Source of the DNA: Darksidea phi
Taxonomy: Eukaryota; Ascomycota; Dothideomycetes; Pleosporales; Lentitheciaceae
DNA length: 41,071 nt
Assembly (NCBI GenBank): GCA_030770425.1
Contig: JASJFT010000311.1
Location: 1-41,071, forward strand
Reading direction: 5' to 3'
Both the position numbers and the translations under genes were made by a program. Each line of letters begins with the position of its first letter. Position 1 is the first letter of the stretch. This document shows, piece by piece, positions 10,351 to 22,291 of the stretch. The notes under the pieces were generated by a model. It was not told the origin of the DNA. It did not search any database and was given only the letters and a program-made list of their open reading frames with translations.

Positions 10351-11486
10351 GACGCGCTGAGATCGCAACAATTTCGCCGTCTTGGCTAAAAGGCGTTGTA
10401 TTCTAGATGTAACATGTAGAAATTCCTCTCTCAATGTATTATGTAGGAATATTCTGTACTTACTTCCCTCAATGCAGTACGTGTTTTTTAATGTCAGGAT
10501 ATGAACTAACGTATACTACTTCATGTTTTCTGATGTAGCGAAAGCGCCCTATCATGTCAAGTGCAAAACTAATGGCTGTCAGCAAAGCAGCAAAACCCTA
10601 GTTACTAGTGTTAAGTCCACAACTCGCCGTACAAATTGCATGGGAATTTTGGAGTCATTGCAACCTTTAAGCGAGGATCACATTCGAGCAGCGCTGTTCG
10701 GGTGATTAATCGTGAAGCATCGTAGGTCCAAGCGCATGAGGTTATGCGCCAAGACTTTAGAGGTGAATGGGAACAAATGCAATCACGGTACCACTACTAC
10801 AGGAATCAATATGACAACACCATAAGGAAACAAATACGACCACTGCAACAGCCTCATTATGGATGCTTATATTCTTGTGTGTAGAAAGGGTATCCGGATC
10901 ATCCGGAATGCGACTCGGAGTATTCGGAGTTGACCGTGCGCAATGCGTGGCGCTAGTGGAGAACGTGCGGGGAACGATCTTGGCGAGTCGAAAATGAGGT
11001 TTACCATCTGACTAAAATCTCGATATTTTTAGATCGATAAGAGACAATCGAAGAGCCTTATATTTCAGGATGAAAGAGTCCACGAAGTAGATCATTAACA
11101 GAAGAAAGTTGTCATTCGTGTGGTGGCCAGGCCATAAATTAGCGTTGGTGGGTGCGCCACGAGTTATGCATGCAACAAACCTCGCGCGGAGGCATCGACA
11201 CACACACATCCTCTATACTACTTCTTACGAAACATGATGCGGCCACCGGGTTTAAAGAAATGCGCCTCAATCGTTGGAAAAGAGACGACTGGTTACTGAT
11301 GATGGTGTAGGGAACAGTGCGACTATTGACGGCTGGGCGGCGCGTGATGCAAAGCGCTAGTAGGTCCTGCTGCTGGAAAACTGCGGGGCGGGTGTGTCCG
11401 ACCGCAGCAAGCACACCGCACATGGATTGACTCAGGCCTCAAAACTTCAGTTGCTGCCTCTCTGAGCCTTCTTCCTTCTTTCTAGC
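10351..11486. other. Intergenic region between kinase pseudogene and MFS gene
   Basis: No gene can be supported. The last part (about 11430-11485) is pyrimidine-rich (CTTCTTCCTTCTTTCTAG) and is probably the leader, or a leader intron acceptor, of the MFS transporter. Confidence 0.4.
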
Positions 11487-11522
11487 ATGTATCCGTGGCC
11501 ATACCCCCTCGCGCCGCCATGA
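11487..11522 (+). promoter_or_regulatory. Upstream ORF overlapping the MFS start codon
   Basis: An ATG at 11487 opens an 11-codon frame whose TGA (11520-11522) overlaps the transporter's ATG (11519-11521) as ATGA. If the leader is not removed by splicing (a TTTCTAG acceptor-like site lies at 11480-11485), initiation here would end exactly on the main start, an arrangement that favours reinitiation or represses translation. Confidence 0.45.
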
Positions 11523-13555
11523 CAGAACGCCGCTTACCAGTCAAGCAGCTGACCATCCTCGGCGAGTCCTCCCCCCCGATCCCAGCAAGCAGCTCTAACA
11601 AGACCTCTAGCAATATGTCGCTTCGCCGAGCCCCTTGCACTTACCTCGATCTTCCCGTATGTCCCGGAAATGATGGAGTCGTTCGGTGTCCCCGAGAATG
11701 ACATTGCGCGCTGGGCGGGCTTCACATCCGCCGTGTTTTCGCTGTGCCAGGCCTTCACAGGCATACCCTGGGGTGCTGCTTCGGACCGCTACGGGCGAAA
11801 GCCGATTATACTCATAGGGCAGTGCAATACCATGATCACGATGCTTATGTGGGGGTTCTCAACAAGCTTGCCCATGGCGATTACGGCGCGTGCGCTGCAG
11901 GGTCTGGGCAACGGGAATGTGGGCATACTGAGGACAACCGTGGCCGAGCTGTGCCCGTGGAAGGAGCTGCAGCCGAGAGCATTCAGTATAATGCCCATGG
12001 TGTACACGGTTGGATCTATATTTGGGCCGACGATAGGCGGAGCGCTGGCGAACCCGCTGCGTTTAGACCCTCGCAAGCCTCGAGGCACAGGGTTCCTGGA
12101 AAGGTTTCCTTACTCCCCGCCGAACCTGGTCGCAGCTCTTTTGTTTAGTATTGGCATTATTGCGGGCTGGCTGTTCTTGAAGGTAGCGTCAGCGTAGTCC
12201 TTCGCATTGGCAATGCTGACATCACTAGGAATCATTAGAGACGAAGAAGCACGATCGAGATCTTGGGCTGATTGTTGGTGCGAAGATTACGGCTTGGTTC
12301 CGTAAAACCTTTAGTTTTTCGGAGCAGCGGAACAAGGGGCGTGCAGAGCAGGAACCACTTCTGGGTCAGCACAAAGTAGTAAATGATGGGGAGGTCGTCC
12401 CAAATGGCAAGGGAAGCACAGCAACGGCAGGAGCTCCGAGCGTGAGAGATGTTCTCAACTTTCAGGTGACCTTGAACATGGTCGTGTATTTTCTGCTCGC
12501 TCTGTATACCCTTGCGTACGACCAGGTATGCGAAGCCTCCCTCTTTCTCATGCTGCGTACTAATGACCGGGTAGCTTCTTCCAGTATTCATGCACCACCG
12601 CCCGCAATCCATAGATGATCCCAATGTCTCTCTTCCGTTCAAATTCGCCGGCGGCTTTGGTATCGACTCCGGCCGCATTGGCGCTATTTTTACCGTCCTC
12701 GCAGTGGCATCAACGCTCTCACAGTTTCTCCTGTTTGCCCCCCTCGCACGCTACCTCGGCGTCCTCCGCTGCCTCCGGATCTCCTTCCTCCTCTTCCCAT
12801 TCGTCTACTTTTTGACGCCCTTTATCTCTCTACTTCCCGATCAACGATCGAAAGAGGTGGGCATGGCCGTTCTATTGGTCATTCGAGGAATTGGCGGCTG
12901 CTTTGCATTCCCGTGTTCCACTATCATGCTCACGAATAGCGCATCAAGCTTGCGTGTTCTCGGCACCATCAACGGTCTTGCAACGAGTGTATCTGCTATC
13001 GGACGTGCAGTTGGTCCAGCGCTTGGTGGCTGGCTCTTCTCTTGGGGTGTCAAGAGGGGATACATTATCGTGCCTTTCTGGACTCTATCGGTGATAGCGC
13101 TCGCGGCTTGGATACCCACCTGGTGGCTCGTCGAAGGGAAAGGCTTTGGCGGCGATGATTCTGATTCAGACGTCGAAAGCGTTGGTTCGGCGTCGGATTC
13201 GTTAGAAGATGAGGCTGAAGCCATCACACCAGGAAGACACGAGGATGATGCAATACTGTCTGAGTCAGAGTATGGCGAGCCGACGAACCTTCTGTCGCAT
13301 GCGAGTACACGGTCCAGTCAAGCGGTAGCGAGCGATGATGAGTTGGACTTTAACCAAGAGTATGGTGTCTCAAGACATCGGGGAAGGAGGGGGACCGGGA
13401 ACAGCTTGGGCCAAATGAGAAGCCATTCTCATAGTCGACGCGTTCACAGAAGATCTTCGGTGCCAGTAGGGATGGGACAAGGTTTCAGACGGCTTAGTAC
13501 TAACCTGGGGAGCACCGGATTTGGTGATGGTGGTGCAAGTTGGGGCGGTACTTGA
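11519..13555 (+). CDS. Major facilitator superfamily transporter (ZIFL / YCR023C-like)
   Basis: Exons 11519-11561, 11611-12182, 12229-12525 and 12575-13555 give 630 residues. Intron 1 begins GCGAGT, a GC-AG intron with a CTAAC branch point; it is supported because only this joint keeps the first helix in frame. The N-terminal half has FPYVPEM and the MFS motif A GAASDRYGRKP (about 69-79), followed by RALQGLGNGNVG and GPTIGGALANP. A charged central loop separates the two six-helix halves. The C-terminal half ends in a roughly 130-residue acidic then Ser/Arg-rich cytoplasmic tail. The order of motifs matches the fungal MFS group related to plant zinc-induced facilitators and yeast YCR023C. It should be an integral membrane secondary transporter; the substrate cannot be told from sequence. 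Confidence 0.9.
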
Positions 13556-14351
13556 TCATGGGGAAGAGCGCAATTGGGTTGCCTGTGGCGGATCTATTGT
13601 ACTTTTACTATCTTCGGCTAGAGTTGTGTCTAAGGATTTGACGCTCTGAAGCCGATAAAGTGGAAGCAAGTCGGGAATGATGGTGTAGGTCCATCGTGGC
13701 AGTTCATCAGGACAGCTGATACCCAACATCATGTACCTAGTTATGTCTGCTTGTCGGTTACTGCGACCGCGCACTAAATCTACCAAGGATTGCCTTTTCG
13801 GAGCACACTCGACGAACACGAACCCAGCGCAAAGCACCACGACATTCAGACCGTCCACACTGAAAACACCAATGTCACGATATGGTATCAGCAATCTTAA
13901 ATGCTACCTGGAAGCGTACGTCCCACAAGCATCACGTGAATTGAGGCTTCAGAAGGGCATACCATGTAAACTACTAACATGTTCCTTCAAGGAGCTCACT
14001 ACCCATAGCGGCAGGTGCAAATGAGCTCTCTCGGTATCTGCGCACCGGAGGAAGCCAAAAGGCACAAGCATCACACGAAGCTTCAAAAGCTAGCCATGGC
14101 GCGTTATAGAACCCCAGTTCTTTTTCTGGGCATGCGGCTAAACGGGAAGGTGGAATACCAACCTCCCCTTGGCAAACGTTTATCGTGCCCCTCACGGTGA
14201 TCCCAGGCTGGCTCGAATTGACCCGCTATCCAGGATCTCGTATTGCTGAAATAGCACGTCATGGCCTGCTTAAGTCGTGCGAGCGAGCCTCCTGGAGCTT
14301 TTGCAGCTTTCTTCCACCTCAGTTGCCTAACCATTAAAGCAATTGAGCAAG
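13556..14351. other. Intergenic region between MFS and dipeptidyl-peptidase genes
   Basis: Short frames on both strands (for example minus 13556-13894) lack any domain features and were left out. The right third should contain the promoter of the peptidase gene; no clear TATA box was seen. Confidence 0.4.
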
Positions 14352-16825
14352 ATGATGGCCCTGCGGACGGCTGCTGTGGGCGCTAGCCTATTGCTAGGAT
14401 CAGCGCAAGCTATCACTGTTGAGTAAGTACTACTGTCGTGTGCCGATGATGACGGAGAAGAGCGAAGCTGACGCGCGTAGGGGAATGCTTGCCGCGCCGC
14501 GACGGAGCGCCGCGAACGTCAACCCAAGCGGAGTAAGAACATCAAATGACTACTTCTACACGAAACTAAACCTTAGCAGGAATGGGCGCTGTTTTCTTCG
14601 ATAAAGTACAATTGGACGACGCACAAGTCATCAACCACATGGCACGTTCTGGACGTGACGAGCGGTAATGTCACCGAAGCGCCGTTCGACTCTGACGTGT
14701 CGGAGGTCGTGTGGGTTGGCTCCACGAATACTAGTATTCTATATATTAATGGGACGAATGATGAGGTGCCGGGCGGTGTAACGCTTTACACGGCTGATCT
14801 GGGGGAAGAGTCATTCTCGCCGTACGTGTACGCTGCCCGCGGTTTGGAACAGCATGCTAAGCATATCCAGAACTCTCGTCGCATCTTTGAACGCACCATA
14901 CCAAGGCTTGAAAGCGGCCAAAACAGAATCCGGCTCAATCAACTTCGTCGTCAACGCGCTTGCTTACTGGAACAATGGATCAGCCTACAATGAGGAGCTC
15001 GCCACCGTACCATTGAGCTCTGGGCAGATATACGACGCCAATTACATCCGCCACTGGGATACTTATCTCACCGAGCAGCGCTACGCGGTCTTTGGTGGTT
15101 CTCTCACCTCAGGTTCTGGTGGGTATAGTTTCGAAGGCGAAGTGAAAAACTTGCTCTGGGGTATCAAGGACTTTATCACGAGACCCGAAACCCCAGTGCA
15201 GCCGTTTGGCGACGCAGGCGATTACGACATCTCGCCAGATGGAAGCAAAGTCGCTTTCCTCACCAAGGCTCCAGAACTCCCGAAAGCGAACTACACAGCA
15301 AGCTACATCTATGTTGTTCCTCACGATGGCTCTAAAGCGCCTGTTGCTATCAACGGCCCTGGATCTTCGGCGCCGGGGACTGCTCAAGGTGCATCTGGAT
15401 CTCCGCGATGGTCACCTGATAGTAAGAAGCTCGCATATGTTCAGCAAGATCACATTTACTATGAATCCGATCGGTTCAAACTCTATGTCGCTACCGTGGA
15501 CAGCGACAGCACTACGGTTACCGCGGTAGCTGAGGACTGGGACTCAAGCCCATCCGGCTTACTATGGAGCCTTGACGGCGAAGACCTTTGGGTAGCATCT
15601 GAAATGCATGCTTCTACCCGCCTCTTCGTCGTCCCGCACGACGCAGGCGCGTCTTTCGTACCCACCAACATGACGGGCCCGAACACCACCGTCAGTGACT
15701 TTGGCCTTCTTCCCTCAGGAGATGCTCTCATCTCCGCCGCGTCCAGTTGGACAAGTCGCATCATCTACACGCAAGGCCCAAACACCACGGCCAACACACT
15801 TTTCAGCGCCCACCTCGTCGACCCCGAGCTCTCCACCGTCTCCCCTTCCCGCGTCTCAAACTTTTGGTATACCGGTGGGGACGGTGACCAAATCCAAACA
15901 TTTGTCTATTACCCCGCAAACTTCACCGCCGAACAAAAGTATCCGGTCATCATGATTGTCCATGGTGGCCCGCAGTCTAGCCAGGGCGATAACTGGAGCA
16001 CGAGGTGGAACCTGCAGCTATGGGCTGAGCAGGGTTTCGTCGTCGTTGTGCCGCAATTTACCGGAACGCCGAGTTATGGGCAAGCGTTCACTGATAAGAT
16101 CTGGAACAACTGGGGTGGAACACCATACAGAGATCTTGAAGCATTGTTCTCATACCTTGAGACGAATGTGAGCTACGTCGACACTGACCGTGCGGTAGCT
16201 GCGGGTGCCAGCTTCGGAGCATTTATGTGAGACCTCCGCCCCTTCTCCTCCCTCACTTTCTCTCGCCCAGTTTCCACCAAGCACACCTGAAGACGTTTCG
16301 CTAACTCGGACGCAGGATGAACTGGATCCAAGGCCACGCCCTCGGCCGCAAATTCAAAGCCCTCGTCTCACACGACGGCAAAATCAACCAATTCGGCGCC
16401 TATGCCACCGACGAACTCTTTTTCATCCAACACGACCAAAACGGCACCATCTGGGACAATCGCGAAAACTACGCCATCTGGGACCCCTTGTCTCACGCGA
16501 AGAACTTCTCCACACCGCATTTCATCGCGCATAGTAAGTTCTGCTCTCAATCCCTCATTTTTTTATGAATGCAGAATAGTGCTAACGTTAATGGCTTTTT
16601 TTAGATGATTTGGATTATCGCGTCGTTATTGCGGAAGGGTATCAGTTTTTCAATATACTCCAGAGTCTGGGCGTGCCGTCGCGGTTTTTACATTTTCCTG
16701 ATGAGGGACATTGGGTCATAAATCGCGAGAATAGTGTCATGTGGCATAAGTATATTTTCAATTGGGTCAAGTATTGGGCTGGGATTGAGGAGGAGTTGAT
16801 ACAGGAGGGTGTCATCAAACAATGA
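14352..16825 (+). CDS. dppV: Secreted dipeptidyl-peptidase V, S9 prolyl oligopeptidase family
   Basis: Six exons (14352-14422, 14481-14532, 14580-14827, 14871-16226, 16316-16533, 16605-16825) join in frame to 721 residues, the usual size for DPP V. A signal peptide (ALRTAAVGASLLLGSAQA) is followed by LLAAPRRSAANVNPSG, the conserved start of the beta-propeller. The propeller includes YDISPDGSKVAF and SPRWSPDSKKLAYV. The alpha/beta-hydrolase domain has IVHGGPQSS, the nucleophile elbow GASFGAF (Ser571), a catalytic Asp in NDLDYR (Asp652) and DEGHWV (His684), so the triad is complete. The enzyme removes X-Ala, His-Ser and similar dipeptides from peptides outside the cell. Introns are 43-89 bp; intron 3 (14828-14870) is the least certain and was set by frame and by homology around YVTLVASLNAP. 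Confidence 0.93.
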
Positions 16826-17689
16826 TGGGAGCGTAGAGAGAATATAGCTTCGGAAGACATTCTCAAAGCTGATTATATGTAAATTTGCTGTTATTTTGAT
16901 GCCTTGTCTGTGATGGTACTGTTGTGCTCTGGGTTCTCTGGATCGGAGATGGCGTATGTGACCCATTTTTTCACGTATTATTTCCCTTGATTGATATACA
17001 CACTGCCGGCAAGGCAAAGTTGCCCTTTTCCCTTTGCGCAGTATATCTCGCTACAGTTCCCTACAGTGTGCGAGACATAACTACGCTGGTTTTCTAGCGC
17101 AGAATGACAATTTCGGCGCCAATTAGTTCAAATCAATCCTGCCCACCTCTCATGCTCTTTTCCCGCCCAAGACGATGGATTCACATGATGCACGGAAGGC
17201 AGAAGCGTAAGGCTAGCGACCGTGTCAGCTGCTTCCGCGGTGAGAGAACCGTGTTTTTGCTGTGTGCGACTCATGATCCATGAATGAGTTTGGCTAACTA
17301 CCAAGCTTGACAATGAACGTGTACTTCAAGTATGGCTCCTAGTAGAATGATCAAACTTGGAGTGTGAGTACTGGAAGCGTAAGGCTAGACACACGAAGAA
17401 CTTCTACTCGTTACAGGCTATGTAAAATAGCGGTTCGCAGTCTGGAAATTGCGAAAATGAAAGGTGGCTTTCGCGCACGGCGCGCTAATTCCGATGCGGG
17501 GTTAGCTACGGCCCACATTTGTGCTTGGCGCAAACTCACCAGCGTCATCGAAGCTATGGTTAGCACTGCCTATATTCTTCTCTCGTGCCCCGGGCCAGGT
17601 GGCCAGTAAATCATTGCATCTTGTACTTATTGGTCATACTTCCATCGCCTTCAGATATAGGAATCTTCCTCCATTCTACCATTGCAACT
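16826..17689. other. Intergenic region downstream of dppV
   Basis: No gene is supported. Weak open frames on both strands have no recognisable motifs. The bases just before 17690 (TTCCTCCATTCTACCATTGC) are pyrimidine-rich and suit a leader. Confidence 0.4.
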
Positions 17690-19036
17690 ATGGATTGTAT
17701 ATGCGCAACGCCCGATTTTGAACGAACGACCGATCTGGACGGCTGGAAAAAGGACGTCACATGCAATATTGATGCGCGCATACGCAAATATCCGGATCCT
17801 GACAAGATGGTCATGTACCATGTCTTTCGCACTATCAAAGCCTCGATAACCAGCTGTGTTCCGACCTTTATTCGTCGATTATGGCGCTTCATCAGGCTGT
17901 TGAAGTGGCAGCCTTGGCCTAGGCGTCTTTTTCATTCCGACAACTCTAGCGCTCCCCAACCCCACCAGATTTTCCTTATACCCGAGTTGCTTGAGAACAT
18001 TCTCCAGTTCGTGGATCCCCAGGCGCAGGTTCAAACAGCCTGGAACGTTTCGCGGTCATGGAGGGCGACTGTACAGCACATTATCAAGTCCGACAAGGGA
18101 CAGGACTCGTTCCGCATAGCGTATCCCTGTCCGGCCGTGGAGCACGGCGAAGAAGTGCAATTAGATCCTGACGTGTCTTGGCTCCAGCCGACTTCCGAAG
18201 AACTACAACAGTTTTACCAAAAACTCCGAAGTAACTTGCAAGAGGTGCTGAAAAAGGGCGTTCAGCGGTCGTGGCCCATGTACATACCTCCGCGGCTAGT
18301 GCGCATGGAAGATTGCCAGTACTCACCTGCACTGCACAACACCGAGAATGACGAGCTACTGGAGACGCCCAGCCAACTCTTTGGGTGCTACAATCGATAC
18401 TGGTACCCCTTTAGGGCCGTACCTGGTGATAAATGGACGGATTTCAGTCAGTTCCGATTCAACCCATATATATGTGCTATATTTTCCTCCAGAATGACCG
18501 TGCGGAACGGAATCTGCGAGATCAAACTCAAGCCGGGGCTCACCTTGGACTGCATGTTACTTCCTGATATGTCTAAATATCTCTGCGTCAAATCCTCTAT
18601 GGGCTCTACGTTCCTTACGCAACCACCATGCAGGTCGCTCATAATTGGTGTTGATTACGGGTATTGGGAAGTGAAGGTTGGCGATCACGGTCTCCTTCAG
18701 GTATATAAACGGCAACTTATACCCATCGATACCATTCGATCCGAAACCGGCATACAATGCGAACAATTTCTCGATTCCCTAGAGAAATTTGCAATGAAGG
18801 CCCTCATCCAGTGGCGGCATGAATGCATACGGTTCAAAGCCGAGGTCTCCAACATGAGCACATTTATCGACGGCGTTTGGGGTTTACCTAGTCATCCTAC
18901 CTTATACGTTCAACTGGGAAACACCCCCGGCCATCTTATGTTCCAACTTCCCGTTAGGCCTTGCGTCGGAGGACCTCGTGTCATGCGACAATGGAAATGG
19001 ATGCCTACGGGACTGATCCACCCTGACGAAGAGTAA
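17690..19036 (+). CDS. F-box domain protein, C-terminus of unknown function
   Basis: A single exon encodes 448 residues from the first ATG of the frame at 17690; the frame is open upstream to 17585 but only with a GTG. A basic, Trp-rich segment (about 60-80) precedes an F-box at about 95-132 (FLIPELLENILQFVDPQAQV, then WNVSRSWRATVQHII). The remaining 300 residues have no fold I can name; they fit the large family of Pleosporalean F-box proteins with degenerate C-termini. F-box proteins bind Skp1 and bring substrates to SCF ubiquitin ligases. The frame is intact with a TAA stop. No intron was needed. Confidence 0.8.
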   Translation: MDCICATPDFERTTDLDGWKKDVTCNIDARIRKYPDPDKMVMYHVFRTIKASITSCVPTFIRRLWRFIRLLKWQPWPRRLFHSDNSSAPQPHQIFLIPELLENILQFVDPQAQVQTAWNVSRSWRATVQHIIKSDKGQDSFRIAYPCPAVEHGEEVQLDPDVSWLQPTSEELQQFYQKLRSNLQEVLKKGVQRSWPMYIPPRLVRMEDCQYSPALHNTENDELLETPSQLFGCYNRYWYPFRAVPGDKWTDFSQFRFNPYICAIFSSRMTVRNGICEIKLKPGLTLDCMLLPDMSKYLCVKSSMGSTFLTQPPCRSLIIGVDYGYWEVKVGDHGLLQVYKRQLIPIDTIRSETGIQCEQFLDSLEKFAMKALIQWRHECIRFKAEVSNMSTFIDGVWGLPSHPTLYVQLGNTPGHLMFQLPVRPCVGGPRVMRQWKWMPTGLIHPDEE

Positions 19037-20716
19037 TTCGAGCGGTAGACAAAAACCCTTCCTTCGTCATCATGATACCTTAGACGCATTCGTTACTAGC
19101 CGAATTGCTGGCGTTTTGAAGAGAGGGTTAATGCGTGGTTCATGTTCCTGGACCGAATGATCTGATCTGAAAGAATGATTATCTCCACTGTCGATGAATC
19201 TATGGTTTTTGTATCCTTAATGTAGTTCAGAGTTTTCTATAGTAATTCAATGGCTGTTATGTTCATTCACGGCACGCATGGGTTGATCACCACACTTTGC
19301 CGGCCAAAACTCAAGCAGAGCGCTAGTTTGCCCGACGCGCAACAAGCCCTACTTTGGCCTGTTAGTAGCGCTATGCACAAGAACTTCACGCTCTCATATG
19401 CTCCTGTCGGTCTCACCCGCGCCGGTTCGTCTTTACCCCCGTGTAAAACAAATCGGGTTCGCATCGCCCATGCATAACTCAGGACCTTGGGAGCCCCTTC
19501 CAGACCTTCCATCTGTTGGAAAATCTCGCTTAGCCATGAAGAATTCGACTCGGTCGATTGGAGGCTGAGCGGCTGATCTTCACAAGTGAGTGAGCTGTTA
19601 GAGTGTCATGCCGCCCTCGCACATCCTGAATCGTCTTCGCATTATTCCCAGTCTGGTCAGGCAGCCCCGTCCAGCGCCACAGCCACTCTCATTCACGGTG
19701 AATCCCACTCCAAGGAGCGCAAGTGCTTGAGGCGGCTCACGTCACCGAGCGGCTAACAGCGATAATTAGTTTCTCGGAAGTTTTGATATGGAAAACGCTT
19801 CACTGGCAAGGCACACGCTGTGTTGCGAAGTGCTCAGCAGCAGGGCGTGGGACAAAAATCCGCGGAAATGTCTCTGCTGGGAATACGCGATAAAGGCCAG
19901 CTGAAGAAGGTGTCGATTCGCAAGCGATATCTCACTAAGGTTTCTCGGGCGTCGATCCCGCGCGTTGATACTCCCTCCGCCATCTCCGAACAGGAGCAAT
20001 TAGCCGTGCTTTGTTCGGGCGCACTTGAACGGAGCTGAGCTTCTAAGCGAATATCTCGATACCTTGATAACCCGGTGGCCGTTTTAGCGCGTGCCCAACA
20101 CCACAGTGGCATGAGTCGAAGTCCGCACGTTCTGACTGCCATTAAGGAATCCAAGGAAGTTCGAAAACCTTATGGTATCTGAGCCGCGCTTTGACCTGCG
20201 AGTCGCGTGTGTTCTCATGTAATATTTTTTTTTTTTTTTTCCGCCACTCGACGAGATAACGCCGATTGAGAATAACTGCTGCTCGCTGCTGTTGCCGCTT
20301 CTCGATGGAGCAAGTGTTGGATAATGTCGAACCTTTGAGTGCCATTCTTAGATTTTGCGGCGTCGATGTTGAAAGAATGGCGTTAGCCTTCAGTTTTTTC
20401 GCCGTTTTTACGGCTTTAGCCCCTTCCCCGATCGTGAGGTCTGCATGGATCAGTCTAGCCCTAGTTTTGAAGCAACGGCTAATGTGGGTTATCTTTTGGC
20501 TGTGACGATAGTTTTTGAAGACGTGCTTTAGGCTTAAGAGCGATCGACTAGCCTCTATTGATAATGGATCCGATTACGATTGCCCGGTAGTGCACAGCAC
20601 CCTCTCCGAGTTCAAAATCATATACGATGCATGCCAACCACTTGCCGCAAGCTCTTTTACCCGCTTACCAACGATGGTTGTCTGTTCTAGCCTCTCCCGC
20701 CGACCTTGTGACCATT
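19037..20716. other. Long intergenic region with a poly-T tract
   Basis: This 1.68-kb stretch separates two convergent F-box genes. It holds short open frames without motifs and an 18-base T run at about 20223-20240. No tRNA-like fold, terminal repeat or recognisable transposon remnant was seen. It is long for a tail-to-tail spacing, so a decayed element is possible but not demonstrated. Confidence 0.4.
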
Positions 20717-22291
20717 TCAAAACGAGTACAAGCTCTCCTCGTCACTATCAGACTCTGTGTCCGTCTCTCTGTCATAACCAAGCAATTCAATGTTTCCACC
20801 GTCAGGCAACCTTTTCAATACATCATCGACTACTAGATTGATGCCTTGTTCTGAAGCTGATTTCAGCAGACGCTCCCAGTCGTATGGAATTCCCGGCCCG
20901 CCACATTCAACGGCTTCCATGCGAACTTCCTCTAGCAGAGGCATAAAGTCGCGACAACAGGCAACCATGTGCTCGACGGCAGCCACACACGTGCACTCAT
21001 TCGTAACCCAGCTAATAAGGATTCTGAGCGTTCTTAGTGAGCGTGGCATCTTCTGGACCAAAGTCTGTGGAGCGGTCACATTGAGGTCGATCAGTGCGCC
21101 CAATCGGGCATCCAAGCGCGTAAGATTTTCGAATTCGCGAAGACTGCCAATAACATCCGGTGGTTTCTGAATATGGGCCTCCTCCATCTCTTCGACGAGG
21201 CTCAAGCTCTGCAAAGATCGATAATGACGCTCTAGAGCAGTGAGGACAGTCGGATAATGGAGCATGGCGATAGGATAACGGTTTGGAATCTGCCTCTCAA
21301 CGCTTCCGAGCCAATAGTCCTCCGTACTGTCTCCCCATATGAACCATCTCTTGTCCGTGTGTGTGTATTCTAAATGCCGTAGTGCTCGGATGAAATCAAG
21401 CACGACTGAAAAGATGTTAGCGTTGACGAAACTTTCCTGCAGACTGAGATCCTCGATCGGGCATGACGCAGCTGGCACGAGTCGTCGCAGGTAATCCGCT
21501 TTGCCCTCCTTCCTTTCATTCGACTCCAGTAATCCGATGAGCGTCAGTTTTCGTAGAGATTTTAGCCTGAATACAGGGACAAGGTGGCGCAGCTTCAAGT
21601 TCGCAACGTCTACACGGATCGATTTGAGTTGATGGAACTGATGCATGCGGCCGAAAGGGCTGCCGCTGACTGCCCCTAGAATTACGTCGAGCCACGCGGG
21701 TGTCTTGTAAGACAATGCGCCGTCATCAATATCGAGAGATGCGATATTTGGCGTGTGCATGAGGATAGCGGTGTAAAGCAGCTCCTGTTCGGCTTGGCGG
21801 CTGTTGCAGTCAGATGCCCATGATTTCCAGCTCGGAATCTCAAGTGCCTTAAAGCCCTCTTTGATTATTTTCTTGTCTAACGCTGAAGATCGATAGTCCA
21901 CTCTTTCTGAGTGCACTCTGGGTCCATATCTGAACGTGGAAGATCGTACCCTTGCGGCGAGCTGCTGATCAGAGATGACCGTACGAAGGAAAGGATAGGG
22001 TGAGCAAAAGAAGCTATCGTACGCAGCGTACAGTTTGTCGAGGACGAGCGCGTGCAGCCGACGGTTAGTAAGACACAGACTGATGAGCGACGGAAGCTGA
22101 AAGTTCTGTTGATCGAGACAAGGTAGATACTCCAGAATTTCGAGAATCAACTCGTCAGGTAGTTGATCAATCGCGGCGGCAGAGCGGGTATTCCTTATGA
22201 CTGCGACTCTTTTAAGGCTCGGTTTGCTTCTCTTTCGCTCCTGCTGTCGTTCCTGGGATGGTAGCGGCGGAAAATCTTTGTGGCTAAGCAT
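20717..22291 (-). CDS. F-box protein with leucine-rich C-terminal region
   Basis: A single exon encodes 524 residues. The start is the ATG at 22291; the frame is open further upstream only with a TTG. A basic N-terminal tail (QERQQERKRSKPSLKR) precedes a canonical F-box at about 41-88 (IDQLPDELILEILEYLPCL, then LCLTNRRLHALVLDKLY). Downstream there are irregular Leu-rich segments (LKSIRVDVANLKLRHLVPV, LRKLTLIGLLES, LRTLRILISWV) as in F-box/LRR proteins of Pleosporales. The protein ends in an acidic tail (DTESDSDEE). It is probably an SCF substrate receptor. It is convergent with the F-box gene at 17690, but the two are not close enough in sequence to call a recent duplication. Confidence 0.85.
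   Translation of the reverse strand: MLSHKDFPPLPSQERQQERKRSKPSLKRVAVIRNTRSAAAIDQLPDELILEILEYLPCLDQQNFQLPSLISLCLTNRRLHALVLDKLYAAYDSFFCSPYPFLRTVISDQQLAARVRSSTFRYGPRVHSERVDYRSSALDKKIIKEGFKALEIPSWKSWASDCNSRQAEQELLYTAILMHTPNIASLDIDDGALSYKTPAWLDVILGAVSGSPFGRMHQFHQLKSIRVDVANLKLRHLVPVFRLKSLRKLTLIGLLESNERKEGKADYLRRLVPAASCPIEDLSLQESFVNANIFSVVLDFIRALRHLEYTHTDKRWFIWGDSTEDYWLGSVERQIPNRYPIAMLHYPTVLTALERHYRSLQSLSLVEEMEEAHIQKPPDVIGSLREFENLTRLDARLGALIDLNVTAPQTLVQKMPRSLRTLRILISWVTNECTCVAAVEHMVACCRDFMPLLEEVRMEAVECGGPGIPYDWERLLKSASEQGINLVVDDVLKRLPDGGNIELLGYDRETDTESDSDEESLYSF

Noticed and set aside
14854..14870. ATG at 14854 as an independent start of the peptidase
   Set aside because: It lies inside intron 3 of the DPP V model; upstream exons encode the signal peptide and the first propeller blade in frame.
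15109..15764. Minus-strand frames within dppV
   Set aside because: Antisense shadows of a well-supported S9 peptidase exon with no motif of their own.
17585..17689. N-terminal extension of the F-box protein from a GTG at 17585
   Set aside because: GTG starts are not expected in fungal nuclear genes; the first ATG at 17690 gives the complete F-box protein.
19250..20154. Short frames between the F-box genes
   Set aside because: Composition and length give no support; overlapping frames exist on both strands and none shows a domain, signal peptide or splice structure.
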